This document shows positions 11,308 to 24,400 of a stretch of 60,000 nucleotides of DNA, one piece after another. The notes beneath the pieces are model-generated. The model did not search any database and was not told the DNA's origin. It saw only the letters and a program-made list of their open reading frames with translations. Both the position numbers and the translations under genes were made by a program. The stretch is taken from contig WPIO01000019.1 in the NCBI GenBank assembly GCA_009760855.2, forward strand, positions 436,001-496,000. The letters are read 5' to 3'. The stretch comes from Cristatella mucedo (Eukaryota > Bryozoa > Phylactolaemata > Cristatellidae). The stretch's first letter is position 1. The number at the start of each line of letters is the position of its first letter.

Positions 11308-11590
11308 GTTGTACGTAACGTATCTCCGTCTGTACCTCCACAAAGCAATACAGACTATGTGGGTGTTATGCAGGAGAGTTTTGTATAGAGCCCTCACAGC
11401 CTAAGCGGCTTTCGGTGCGCATTCGGTAGCCAACACACTTCGTCTCAGGCAATAAAGAGAAAGTGGGAAGCATAGCAGAGTAAGAAGAGCAGTGGGGGTG
11501 GTGAACAGCATGGAAGTAGCAGCTTAGGACTACTGAAAAGGATGAGCTATATACGACAGTAGGAGAGTAGTTGTCGTTTCGTAAGTTGCC
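11308..11590 (-). mobile_element. LINE family B, short 3' fragment
   Basis: The plus strand begins GTATCTCCGTCTGTACCTCC and continues AGACTATGTGGGTGTTATGC and AAGCGGCTTTCGGTGCGCAT, matching the 3' ends of the copies at 295 and 40556. It stops at about 11590. Confidence 0.75.
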
Positions 11591-11983
11591 TCGCTTCATC
11601 GTTGGTCATGGCCTAAATAGCTCAGACACAGATAGCTCTGAAAATTTGCCTCATCCTAATCGTAACGGACTGCACAGGTGAGTGGTCAATCAACAACCAA
11701 AGGCTGATTAAGTGTTGTCTCAGATCAACGATGTCGCTCAAGCAGCTAAACATGCTTAGCTTTCTGGGTATCGAGTAAAACCTGCTGAGAGAAGTTGGCC
11801 CTGAGTGCATTAACAGCTACTTTGCATGAATATATGTTCGAACTTCGACACGTACATACTTAGCTAACAGTCAGCAGTCAGCATGTGAAATGTACATTAA
11901 TCCATTGCAAAGCTAGAACAGAATTAACAATTTGATAGTTAAGTGTTTGACAGGTTGACTGATGTTTGTGAATTTGGATTTAG
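11591..11983. other. unassigned sequence
   Basis: Nothing recognised. Confidence 0.3.
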
Positions 11984-12163
11984 TGAGCCCTGATGGTACA
12001 CTCGTTAAGGCGGTTGCTTTTCACGACCTCGGTCCCGAGGTAGTGGGTTCGAATGCTGAGGTGGGTGATTCTTAATCTCTGCCACAAGCAGTGGTGATGC
12101 CCGTACAGGTTTTTCTCCCAATTTGCAAAAGAGGCTGTTAAATCAACTAGTATTTTTGCATCG
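11984..12163 (+). mobile_element. SINE S1, plus-strand copy
   Basis: Starts GAGCCCTGATGGTACACTCG and has TTAAGGCGGTTGCTTTTCAC, a stem pair CGACCTCGGTCCCGAGG, and the B box GTGGGTTCGAATGC. The shared body ends GCAAAAGAGGCTGTTAAATC. It abuts the next S1 copy with almost no gap. Confidence 0.8.
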
Positions 12164-12165
12164 TA

Positions 12166-12645
12166 TGAGCCGCGATGGTGCACTAGGTGAGGCGGCTGGT
12201 TTTCACGAACTTGGTCCCGAAGCCGTGGGTTCAAATCCTGTGTTGGGCGATCCATTATTGCAGCTGCATGCTGAGTTGATAGCCATAAAGGCTCTCCTGT
12301 CCATATTGTTGAGTGCCTGCTGCTTCTGCTATTGCAATTAGTACAGCAGCATCGGTTATTAGTGTACGCCCCACCTGCAGCAGGTGGTTGAGCAGCTGAT
12401 CTCTTTGCAGCCTTTGATGTAAGCATGTGGCCCACCTCAGCACTCCCTTATCTGTGGTGAATCAGCTAGCTAGTATACGTACCAGGTGAGAGAATAATGA
12501 TCAAGTCTCGTTCACTGCTTACGTTCGCCCCCTCGTGTCTCCGTGAGACTCCACTAGGACAGCCACTGCTGGAGACACAGCCATACAACACTATAAAAAG
12601 AGGCTGTTAAATCGGCTAGTATTTCTTTTTTCTTTCTTTATTTGA
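12166..12645 (+). mobile_element. SINE S1, interrupted copy
   Basis: The 5' part (12166-12305) has GAGCCGCGATGGTGCACTAG, GTGAGGCGGCTGG, the B box GTGGGTTCAAATCC and ATAAAGGCTCTCCTGT. The normal 3' end, AAAAAGAGGCTGTTAAATCG, only resumes at 12595. The intervening 285 bp are foreign to the family (see the possible solo LTR). Confidence 0.75.
12306..12590. mobile_element. possible solo LTR inserted in a SINE
   Basis: The insert begins TTGTTGAGTGCC and ends GCCATACAACA, giving short inverted TGTTG/CAACA ends typical of LTRs. It is flanked by CCATA (12301-12305) and CTATA (12591-12595), a 5-bp duplication with one mismatch. Uninterrupted S1 copies read CTATA at this place. There is no internal coding region, and no second copy in the window to confirm the boundaries. 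Confidence 0.45.
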
Positions 12646-13585
12646 ACATATTGTTTCCGGCTTTGCCAGTCAGTTTGTCAATCATTGATTAAAATTTATG
12701 ACAAGAATTGTTGTAACGAAATAATGCCAATATACATCAGTGAATAAATAGTGGTAGTCCGAAGAAAATGGCTGACAGGTGACATTAAAATCGTTGTACC
12801 AATAAAGGGGTCCCACAGCTTGGTCACCAGGAGTCCAGGTAAATATAAACAAGCGTTTTTTTTGGAACATGATACGTTATAGTATTTGTGTGAGCAGTCT
12901 CACACCAGAAGATTGAATCGGCAACACGGCAAGAAATGTATAACCAATCGCAGGAGGCCATGCAAGAGTTGGTGACCGTCATGGCAATTCCTAGCCCAGG
13001 GGAATCTGTATTATTAGGTCATCTGCACTCCTATCGGCGACTTCGGCCGCGGTAGTACACTGTCACGGTCTTGTGGACCCAAAACACATTCTTACAATGA
13101 GAAGTCGACTGAGCATCGGTCAGCTTCTGAAACGATAGCCCGGCAAGAGTGATGCACATGAAACAGCCCGAAGTCTCAAGCAAGGAAACATCACAAACAA
13201 TGACGAATTTGCTAGCAGAAAGTAAATAAACATCGTCACTGGCATGGAAGCTACCTGATCACAGCTCGGAAGAGCTGTACTGAAGTCCGACAACCAAAAC
13301 TCTGCCCTTGGCGACCAGCCGGCTATGTGGGCCGCCAGATTCAAGCCATTGCTGTGGCATAGCCAGTACGTGCCCATTTTCTATGCCCAGGGATTAGACT
13401 CGTGCCTCTGTACTGGCTCTTTCGCGCGGCTAAGCACTATGAAGAACTATGACGTCCTCAAAGATAGTTGTGAGCGTGACTGCAACGGCCGTATTTGACG
13501 ACGGGAAACGTAGGCAGGAGAGCTTTTAAACTGGTGTATTATCCGTGATGTAAGCCACTCCGGAGCTCCAGGCATGAAAAGAGAT
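12646..13585. other. unassigned sequence
   Basis: No gene or repeat recognised; several 60-85 codon frames lack any domain. Confidence 0.3.
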
Positions 13586-13690
13586 CCTTTGAATGCTCTC
13601 TTATGCTTGCACTTAGTAAGCCTTGCTAGTTTACCGTCTGTGGTAAACTGTAGGCCGTCTAGGTGTGGGCACACCAGTCACAGATGAAAA
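13586..13690 (-). mobile_element. LINE family A linker scrap
   Basis: Minus-strand translation VCPHLDGLQFTTDGKLARLT resembles VCPRSSGLCFTTDIKLARST in the family-A copy at 52900-52990, the linker between endonuclease and reverse transcriptase. Short and old. Confidence 0.4.
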
Positions 13691-13845
13691 CCCATTGACC
13701 ATGACAGCTAGTATCGTGATGTAGCTTTCTAGCTATAGTGATAGGCCGGAAGGGGATTGACTAGCGGGGGCAAGGAGGCATTCTTTCGTGCACAGCGTCG
13801 ATGTCAAGGGCTCGAGGTTATGCGATTCAAGGATGGTGTTGGATG

Positions 13846-13846
13846 A

Positions 13847-13884
<38 letters not shown>

Positions 13885-13990
13885 CACTTGATAATGGCCC
13901 CTCAGAGAACTTAATCTCTCTCTAGGCGCTTTACATTTGCTGCAAAGGGAGATAAAAGTAGACACTATAGATTGAATGGAATCCACGTGT
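13846..13990 (-). mobile_element. LINE family A 3'-tail fragment
   Basis: (AAT)n at 13850-13882 is followed by TGCACTTGATAATGGCCCC, TCAGAGAACTTAATCTCTCT and AGGCGCTTTACATTTGCTGC, the reverse complement of the family-A 3' end. Only the last 110 bp or so of the element are present. Confidence 0.85.
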
Positions 13991-14782
13991 GGTCAGATAA
14001 GCAGAATTTGGTAATGATATGTCATGACAGTGCATAGTTGGGTATTGAATGTTTAAGCAAGCGTGTAACCCTCATTTTGAGTAGGGTCGTGCACAAGAAC
14101 TGCAAGACAAATTGAGTCAGTCATTGCACCAAATTCGCGACTTAAGGTATTGGTTAAGTTGTCGAAATGAATTTCAGAATCACCTCTTACGAGTAACGAT
14201 CGATTTCTTACAAACAGAATCAAAACTAGATAAGAAATATCCTATATAAAAGAAGACTCGGTACCCGGGGCGAAAGTTTGTAGCCACCGCTGACAGATTT
14301 CTGATCGAAGAGACTCAAAACAAGAGATTCAAAAGACTGGTTCGAGGGGACTGCAAAAAAGGAATTTTAAATTGAGAAAGGAAAGTATGAATCTGGTGAC
14401 TCCCGCCAGTTTTGAATGATAAAGAAGTATTACTTGAACAAAATTCCGGTTGGGCTTGTGTTGGTTAGGGTAAGTCTCGTGGTTGATTTTAGCCATGTCT
14501 TAGGGAAAGCGAGCAGGTAAAGTTTATCATCAATAATCATGTCACGTATTATCAGGGGTGTATTGAGCATTACGCGAGAATTCTAGAAACACGCTTTAAG
14601 ATATGCCGCTGGGGTTATAAGGGGACTGATGACCACAGAGCAAGCATGGCCGATGCCCAAATTATTGCTGCCACTCCATTTTTGTCTGTCGCCTTCGCAA
14701 CATTTGCTAAAAGAGTGGCAGCACAGGGTCAGCAATGTTGAGATCTCGGTGCGAAAGTGCGCCACGTCTAACCCAGCAATGC
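13991..14782. other. 3' flank of the Rac-like gene
   Basis: This should contain the 3' UTR of the minus-strand Rac gene. No clear AATAAA-type signal was seen on the minus strand, and no other gene was recognised. Confidence 0.35.
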
Positions 14783-14937
14783 CTAGAAGAGTAGGCACTT
14801 CTTGATCGGCTTCGCCTTGTGCACTGCAATTAATGCAGCTCGAATAGCCTCGTCGAACACTGTCTTCAAACCCTGCCGTGTCAGAGCAGAGCATTCCAGA
14901 TATTGTACAGCACTGATTTCCTTCGACATTGCCAGAC
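14783..14937 (-). CDS. Rac-like gene, coding exon 6 (G5 motif, CAAX box)
   Basis: Encodes [40 protein letters not shown] and [11 protein letters not shown], then TAG. The hypervariable tail is less basic than the vertebrate KKRKRK. Phe at the last CAAX position would favour geranylgeranylation, by known enzyme preference. Confidence 0.93.
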
Positions 14938-17900
14938 CTACAATGTTCAATAGGTCATTAGCATCCATTCACGAGCTTTCGATACGCATACATATGCTAC
15001 AGCTGAGATCAACTTCAAGTTTTATGTCGATAAAAAAGATGCTTTCCTCTCATTTGTGACTAGTTCTACCACTATCTGACTGGCTCTGGTCATTCGTCAT
15101 AGACAAAAACGCTAAACAAAGGCAATGAAGGCAATGGCAGCTGAGAAATCATGACTATAAAATATGCTCAAACGCTTGCCAATCATAGAGTTTTCAATTT
15201 CAAGGATAATGAAGAATTGGCAATGGTCTAGCTGACAAATAGAAAAACTATCGGCTTTTGCAGCACTTCCATTTCGGGGGAAATCAGTCACAATTCACTG
15301 CTATGCCATTCTATCAGTTTCAAAGATAATGTACCACAGTTGTTTACCAATACCAACAGGATTTGATCTTTCCACACTATGAAACTTTTTCCCAAGTCCA
15401 GGTGAGCAACTATCAAAAAATTGAGGAACCTACAGTTCTGGCAAGGCTACATGACCATTTCAAGGAAATGCATATCCATGACAAAAAAGAGGCTTCATTC
15501 ACATGCGAATAGCTTCTAGATGAAGCAAGCACCCACCTTGCGGGTAGCTTATAGGAGCGAGGTGCTTCTCTTTGAGCCTCTCCACGGTCTCCTTGTCTTC
15601 TCGCAGGTCTAGCTTAGTGCCGACGAGGATGATCGGGGTTTTTGGACAATGATGGCTGACTTCTGCAAACCACTGGAAGATAAGCATGAATTTGCACAAC
15701 CTTAGCTAAGCACTGGCAACAAACTATCAAGCCCCAGCTGGTCAATCGAGCCTAATCTTACAATGGGATCAATTTTGATTATTGCAAAGACCAGCGTGAT
15801 CGGTGCTACCTAAAGTGTAGCAATGCTTTTATATGAGGGGTTCTAAACATTCTTACCTTAGCCCTCACGTTTTCAAACGAAGTCGGGCAGATGAGTGAGA
15901 AGCAGATTAGCAATACGTCCTGCATTTAAAAGGAAGCAGGTTTAGAAATATGGGTACAGTTGAAGAACATTTCAATAGTACTTACCCATCACTTTAGCCA
16001 ATTGCAAGAGTACAGTATAGGCAACAGTTCTAAAAAATTAAAAATCACGCCACACAAACTGGCCATCACGTGTAGCACTGACCAGCGCTGAACTAAAGTA
16101 ATAATAATAATAATAATGATAATGCACCTGATAAAGCACCCTCAGAGAACTTAATCTCTTGCTATGTGCTTTACATTTGCTGCAAAGTGAAATGCAATTG
16201 AATGGTAAGTAAAATCATGCTTGAAAAACAAACGAAATGAATAACATGGTTAGGGGTGACATGCACAGGGTCAGCATACAAATGTGGTTAGCAGTGCATG
16301 CACAGTGTCAGCACGCATAAGCACATCAAGGACGAATCACAGGGACCCACTAATTGCTGTCCTAAATAGGTGTTTTTTTAAGTTCCTTTTAAATGTGGTC
16401 AGGTCAGGGGATGTTCTGACGCAGGTCGGGAGAAAGTTCCAGGCTTTGGGAGCATACAAACAAAATGCACGGTCTCCAAAGAATTTAAGGTGTGTACGAG
16501 GTATTTGTAGACTGTTGGATTCCGAAAAGCAGGTGGTACGATGCTTAGCCTGATGGGGGAGTATATCTGGGAGATAGGCTGGAGCCATAGAATGAAGGGA
16601 CCTAAAAGTGAGCGACAAAACCTTGAAGTCAATCCGTTGCTTGACTGGCAGCCAGTGCAAGTCGGCGAGAAGCGGAGTAATGTGGCAACTGCAATGCTAT
16701 CGACAGACAAGCCTAGCTGCAGAGTTTTGCACCAGCTGCAATCGCCTGATCGCGCATGCTGGTAGGCCAGTAAGCAGTGAGTTGCAGAAGTCAAGACGGG
16801 ATGTCACGAATGCATGGACCAACTTGGACGTGGTATCCTTATCTATACAAGAATTTTAGCCCAAATTTTAGCAATGTTATGAAGCTGAAAATATGCAGAT
16901 TTGACTGTGGAGCTGATATGGTCGTCTAACGAGAGGTCGCTTTGGAATATGACACCTCGATTTCGAGCTGATTCAACTGAAGATATGCTGGCAGAATCAA
17001 TTTTAAGAGTCAGCCTTTCAAATCTCTGAATCACACTGGGTTTGCCCATGACTAGTAAGTTAGTTTTATCATCGTTTAGTTTTAGAAAATTTGCTGCCAT
17101 CCATGTGCGGATGTCATCAATGCATGCAGCAGGTGAGTTGAGAGAATTTGAGGTGCTCGAAGGCTGGGAGAGATCAAAGCAAAGGTACAACTGATTGTCA
17201 TCTGCATAGAAGTGAAAGCCTAGATTGTGCTTGGCAATCACATCAGCAAGAGGGAGAGTATAAACCGTGAAAAGAACCGGACCTAGCACAGAGCCCTGAG
17301 GTAACCCATATTTCAGACGTACCTCGAATGATCTTTGTCCATTCACGTCAATACTCTGGAGTCTCCCACTGAGATAGGACCTGAACCACTGCAGAGCAGT
17401 GCCAGTGATGCCCAGGCGAGATGAGAGAGAGGCGCTTTAGAAGGACTTTGTGAGCGATGGTATCAAAAGCTGCCGAAAGATCGAGCAAAATAAGTAGAGA
17501 CACTCTACCCATGTCTGCATTCCTAATTAGGTCGTTGTATAACCAAAGTGAAGCAAGCAGTCAAATTCCTTCGTTCAACCAAGTTCTGTTGGCTAGATTT
17601 TTCTTTAAGTAAAGGGCTCGTATACGAAAAGGCTAGTTGCTTCAATCATTTCAAGTCTCACCTCACAACACAGATGGCGTATGATGCTTTGAAGTCACTG
17701 TTTTCATAATGTCTAAAACCAGCCACTGCTCTCCAGACAAATTCATTAAACCACTATGCAAAGTCTAGAATGTTTCTGAATATCAGCTAAAAGGTAATAA
17801 AAAAGCTGAGCAATGATGATATTACTTAGTGGTGGTGATATTATGTAGCCACCAAACTTTGCAAAGTTTCCTAGGTGACGCATGATACACTTCGACCTAA

Positions 17901-18371
17901 TTGTGCCTAGTGCTGCCACCATGCACTGTCTCAGGAGAATTGCAACATTGATAACATTCAAAACTTGGCCGGTAAAAAGACTTAATGAAAGCTCAATTAT
18001 CATGAACTATAACATTAACATCAGCAAGGCAAACGACCTAGTTATCTACCTTCGTGCCAGAGCTATTGTCTTCCCAACAATTGGCTTGAGGTAATAAGAA
18101 GTTTCTGTTCCAAATGGAAGAATGACGGCAGAACCGCTGTCTGGTGCAAACATCCAGGCTCTGATTACTAGACCCAAGCTAAAGTAGCTTCTAGAATTTT
18201 TCATTTCCATTTGCTCTTGTAGCCTAATCCACCAGCTGCTGTGTGCAAATGGTTGACACATACAGTATAGGATTGTTCTCATTTCTTGCGCCAATGAAGT
18301 TAAATGAAGACCGGAATACCAATAAGAAGCATGTTCTTCACAATAAAAGAAACGGTAGGAGTACAATTCAT

Positions 18372-18431
<60 letters not shown>

Positions 18432-21400
18432 ACACACACACGAATGGCTTTTATAGACACCTGTGGCAATCACTCTTGTTTATGGGACATTGTTAGTTCA
18501 CCGGATAATATCGTTTTATATCTCTGGGTGAAAGAGAACAAAGACATTGGTATTGACCTGAGCTGTAAAGATGATTACTGTGATTACTACTCCGTCGGTA
18601 GACCTTGTCGAATGACAGACATTATGGAATCTTGTATACAATCCAATGGACTTGTCGATGCACCATAAGGGGGTTGCCTCTACGGCTGTGTCCATAAGCC
18701 ATCTTGCAAAATAGATTATACACCAGTAGGCTGGCCTTCGACGTCGACCCTTCGGCTATCTTCAAGCTCTTACTTTCTGAACATCTCTGCTTAACCTGTA
18801 CTGATTGCTACTGTTATCCAATGAGGTCAGAAGTCGACCAAAGTTCCAGGCAAAAAATGCCACATCGCTTACCGGCGGAAGCCTTTTTTATCGCGACCAA
18901 CCAGTAGGATCGGAGTTATACAACGCAGCAAAGATAGTTATACCTCCATGTTTACATATAGCAAAAGAAAAAGTTGCATACAGGTCTGTCCCAGGGGTGG
19001 CACTTGGCCAGTGCAAAATAATCATGTCTCCCTACCAACCAACTCAAGGTCTCAACTGACGTCCTAGCATCCGTTGGCAGGTAGACAAGCATGTGTTCTC
19101 TAAGTACCGGATCGTTTCCTGCTTTACTATGCCGCGGCGACGACTAGCAGCCAGGAGGATGAGTTAGATATGAAATTTGCCAAAATGGCACGGTTAGATC
19201 GCCACGGCACTCAAGCTTTTTCACCAGACAACAATTTTGACCACCTTCACTGACCTTTCCTCTAGATAATTTTCCCCTATCCATGCAAACATGGCCGTGT
19301 TTTTCGAAACCCTGTTAGATGTCTCCAGCAAGCTTAAAAGGGCTCTGTTATTGCTATAGAGAAATCAGCGGTTGCAGACTAAGTCAATGTCCTGCCGGCG
19401 CGATCAGGGTCATACTTAACGAAGTTTGTCTGGCTACCCCGAAAGCTGCCCAGGACGAAGGGCTGAGTGTTGAGCATGCACCTGCTACACAAGCTTGGCA
19501 TGCACGATCCTAAAACTGCCACGTCAGTGCAGCCACTCTGGTTAGCATGGGGATGCCTTCACTTGTACTAACGCAAAGGCAGACCTCTTTAATCGGCTAA
19601 GAAAGGAATAGGGGATTACTGCAGGTAATGAGTGAGCTGATGAAAGCAGACATATTCGTCAGTATAATACTTCTGCCCAGCTAAACGTTCTTTACATTAG
19701 ATCAGCACAGCAACAATGAAGAAATATACTTAATGAAATAGCTCTGATGCTGGGCGACGGTCCATAATTCCATGCAGGCTCCATAGATTCTCCCTGGCAC
19801 AGTACGAATGATCATGCCACTTGACCTGCCTAAGAGGGCAGCACCATCCTTTGCCAAGGTCACCCGATGGAAGCAAGCAGATAAGCTGCCGAGGTGTAAG
19901 CTGCCAGTTACAACCATTGAAATGCTAACTTCAGATGATCTGTATTGGCTGCCAGAGCGCCTTCACAATATCTGCATATTTGCACATAAGTACATCCACA
20001 AAAAGCCGATTGCACCTGGGCTAACCAGCCTGCATGAGAACACGTGCTTTTACCTTATCCCCAGACAAGTCGTAGCACCAAAACATGTCTTCGTCTGGTT
20101 TCAGTGTCAACGAAAGGTTTTGCCGAGCTGGGACGACACAGCTGAGCCCCACCTTAAGCTATATTCAGCTGCAGCATTAATAAATAAATAAATTCGAGCT
20201 GATTAAACAGCCTCTTTTGTATAGCTACAGAAGAGCCTTTACGTCTATCACCACCGCTTGCAGTGGCGATAAAGAATCGCCCACTGCAGGAAACAAACCC
20301 ACGACCTCGGGCCCGAGGTCGTGAAAGCAACCGCCTTACCTAGTGTGCCATCACGGCTCACCGTATTAAGCATTCATCACAGCATTAAGACTAGTCAATA
20401 CTTGGCAAGGTACGGAGCATTTATACTCCTACTGTTTATTCTATGGTAAACTGGCATTTCAGTAAGTGACTTATCATAAAGCAAAGGATTGACATGGGGA
20501 TTGGAAGCAATTACAAGCCTACAATGTTGGCCATAATGTAGCTGAACAGATGCGGCCAGATGTTGAAACTGGTAGAACTCTCCACATTACCTGGTCCCAC
20601 GGCCACTAAAGGCACTTAGGCCGACGTCGGGACTGGTGCAAGCTCAGCACCATTACACACAGAAGTATCTCCTCTTGGCTTGGGCAGCATGAAAGCAGAC
20701 AGTAATTAGGAATAAAACCATTGTACTACACTGCATTGTGCGATCACATCTGTGTGCAGATAAAACGGTACACTACCTAGCGAAATCGGCAAACAAAAAA
20801 ACCATTACCTATACAACGATTACTCCCGCATGCATGAAGGCATTCAGATACTTGTATCCACACAGCTTCACTTAAAGGGGAAAGGAAGCTATAATAATGC
20901 TCGCAAAACGCAACTTCGGCATTAGCGATCGTACTCTACAGACCCGGTCAGAACTCTCATTAAACTGTCGATGGGACAATGGCTTGCATTAACAATTTGG
21001 ATGAGGAAGGCTATTAAGTCGACACTAATATACAATTCATTTGTATAGCTCGCCGAGAGAACTTAATCTCTATTCAGGCGCTTCACGAACTCAGCCAGAC
21101 CTTGGTCGGGGCGAGCACTTTGACCACTGGACCAAACAAGCCCAGCAAAGCAGATAAATAAGCTTCAAATAGAGCATGAGTATTACTTACAGTCTGAGGA
21201 TACAATAGTGGCCGGAGTTGATCGTAATCCTCTTGGGAAGCAGTATGCCAAAGACCCAAGTTTATAGGTCTGCCGTCAACCATCACACTCGCTGAGCAAT
21301 TATCGACCCTACGATAATTGTGATTCGCAGTGAAGCACTGAAAGAGCGCTGCAGCGTTCCTCAACGGATGCCGATATTTTCGCCTGACAACTTACACTGT

Positions 21401-24400
21401 TGGGTTGTACTCTACAGGAAACGCATTCGTCGTGTAGCTGACAAGAAGACATGTTTTACCGACCGATCTACGAATAGAGAGCGAATGATACCGATACACT
21501 CCAAATGCTATCAATGGCGCAGAACCAACATCGTAGTCTGTAAAATGTCATGCTGGGAGCATATGAAATAAAGTCAACAGCCAAACACGGTAACTTGACA
21601 AAATCCCAGATGAAAAAGTTGCACCGACAAAAGCGCACCGACTAAGCACTTACCAACATAAGTGGGCAGAACAAAATCGCTCCAAGAAAGGCAGGCAAAA
21701 AATAATTTTTAAGGAATGCTGGTTTAAGCAAATATTCATAATTAGTTTATTTTATTAGAGAAAATAAATAATTACTATAACTCACATCCCATGTTACAGT
21801 GTTACCATGCCTTACGAATTTAATTTGTTCCGTGACGGAGCTCGTAACTCAAAGTACTCGTAAGTACTCGAGTCAAATCCATTTTCCCCACTTAAATGAA
21901 TTGAAAGCTCATTAATCCATACCGGACTAACAAAAAAATTGCGATCTTTTAACATGTTCTTAATTTATAAGGCTGAAGAAAAATTTCGTGCGCCATGATT
22001 TTAATAATAATTAAATGAAATAATCATGTATTGAATTTGATATTGATTAAATAAAAAAGATGACGCACGAACTTTTTCCTCAACCTTATAAAATGTACTT
22101 ATAAATAACGAATATTGTTTATAGACAATACAATAGGGTGCACTGCATCAAACGGGTTTTATTATTATAATAGACAGCATTTACTTGGAGATCAGATGAC
22201 TTGAAGATGCTGACGTAGTTGGAGGAAAATGCTGAAATTAGTAACTGAATTTTATTCGCCGATTGTTGCCCTTTCCGCCTCGCTTTCTTCACTTTTACCT
22301 ATACGGGTTTCCAATTTAATGTAATTAATGTATCTCAGTCTGTAACTCGACAAAGCCACAAAGATTATGTGGGTGTTACATGGGAGAGTTTTGTATAGTT
22401 CACTGACAGCCTAAGCGGCTTTCGGTAAGCATTCGGCAGTCAACAGACTTCATCTCACGCAACAAAAAGAAAGTGTGAAGCATAGCAGAGCCAGGAGAGC
22501 AGTCGAGGTAGTGAGTAGCATGGAAGTAACAGCTCAGGACCGCTGGAAAGGATGAGCCATAGTCGGCAGCAGGAGAATAGTTTTCGTTGTATAAGAATCT
22601 TGGAAGCGATTTCCATAGTCTAGGACCAGCAGAGCTGAAACGTTTGTCGCCAACGGTTGTTATTTGGAGGTATGGACCAGCTAATTAATTTTAATAATAA
22701 TAATAATAATGCACTTGATAGAGCGTCCTTACAGGACCTAAGGGCACGAGGAGTCTCAAACAAGTGCCACAGTTCAGCCAGGTACGGAGCAGCCATGCCG
22801 CTGCGGGGCTTGTTGGTCAACGTAAGAACTTTGCTCTGCATCCGTTTATCAACCGGCAGCCATCCTAGCTCTTTTAGAAAAAAAGACATGTGGTCAAACC
22901 TCTGGGACTTGAAGACTAGCCTTGCATCCATATTCATAGCCAGCTGCAGTGGCCTAGTTGCTTTTTCGGTAGCCCAGCCAAAATGGAACTACAATAATCA
23001 AACCGAGGCAGAATGAAGGAACTAGTTACATTTTTGCAAGCCACCGTGGAAGACAGATCCGGATTTTAGATAGGGATCGGACATGAAGCTAGCTGTAGAA
23101 GCAGTCTTCTGAATGAAGCTTTTAAAATTGAGGCAGCTGTCGAAAACGACGCCTAAATTTCGAGAACGCTGTGATGGGTGCATAACCGCTTCATCTATTA
23201 GAAGAGCAAAGCCTTATAATCCAGCCACCTGCTAAGGGTATCCTGTGAGCAGCAGTTAGGTTTGATCGTCGCTTAGTTTTAAGAAATTTTCCAACATCCA
23301 GGATCAAATGTCGGCAAGGCAGGCAATCAGTCTATCAGTTGCTGCAGCAGACTTCAACGGTTCAAATGAAAAATACAACTGCGTATCGTCAGCATAAATG
23401 TGATATCCTATTAGCCTTTATTGCGTTTCCTAAGGGATGAGTATAAATGGAGAACAGCAAGGTACCGAGGACGGACCTTTAAGGGACTCCACAGGTGATC
23501 GGTCTTGTTGGTGAGACCTGAACCCCCCCCCCCACACGACAAGGATTGAATACGACCACACAATTACGATTTAAACCATGCCAGTGTCTTGTCTGCCAGA
23601 CCTATCATTGTTCTTAATGGTTTAAGTAGGACGTCGTGATCGATTTTGTCGACGGAAGCTGGAAGATCTAGCAGAGCTAGGGCAGTGACACTCCTGTTAT
23701 CGTTGCCGTATAGGATGGCATTGTTAACATGGAGGAGAGCAGTTTCAATGGAGTGCTACCTCTTGAACCCCGATTCAAATTTGTCTGACATTTCATTCTT
23801 TTCAATATGTGCTACCAGCTGCTTAGCGACCTTAAGAATCTTTTACAAAAATGGAAGAAGAGAAACTGGGCGATAGTTTGCAAGGACCTCTGTATCTAAT
23901 CCAGTCCTTACATGTATCGGTCAAGTGATTGCCAATTTGAAGGACTTGGGTACAACCCCTTTTTCCAAAGAAGCATTAAAAGTTTTGGTAATGACGGAGT
24001 TAAGTTGGTTTGTCAATGAAAATCTCTGAGATGATGGTATAGGATCTTCAGGAGACGAGCTCTGTTTAGTAGACCTTATTAAGGTAGCCACATCGCAGGC
24101 AAAAACCTCAAAAAATCGTGTAAGGAAGGTCATAGGTTGCGATTCCGCAAGTGCTTTACTCGGAGGGGGGCCTTATGGAGGCACGAATTTGCAAGATTTA
24201 TTCAGTAAAGATATTTGAAAACATTTCGGCTGAGTCGTTAATACCAGGGATTCAGACCTCTCAGCATTCGCCAGTAAATTGTTTACCGTCTTATATATCT
24301 GTTCTGATTCTGACTGACAGGACTTCGGTTTTTGAGTAAATTACGGAGCCCTGACTGCTTTAAGCTTCCGGATGTAAACTCGAAGGAAGTCTTTGAAATT

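Noticed and set aside
13804-13986. Poly-tyrosine small protein
   Set aside because: The Tyr run is the (AAT)n tail of a LINE read in one frame.
20172-20372. Functional tRNA gene
   Set aside because: A and B boxes are present, but no 7-bp acceptor stem closes, and the sequence recurs as a longer element with a common body and A/T tail: a SINE.
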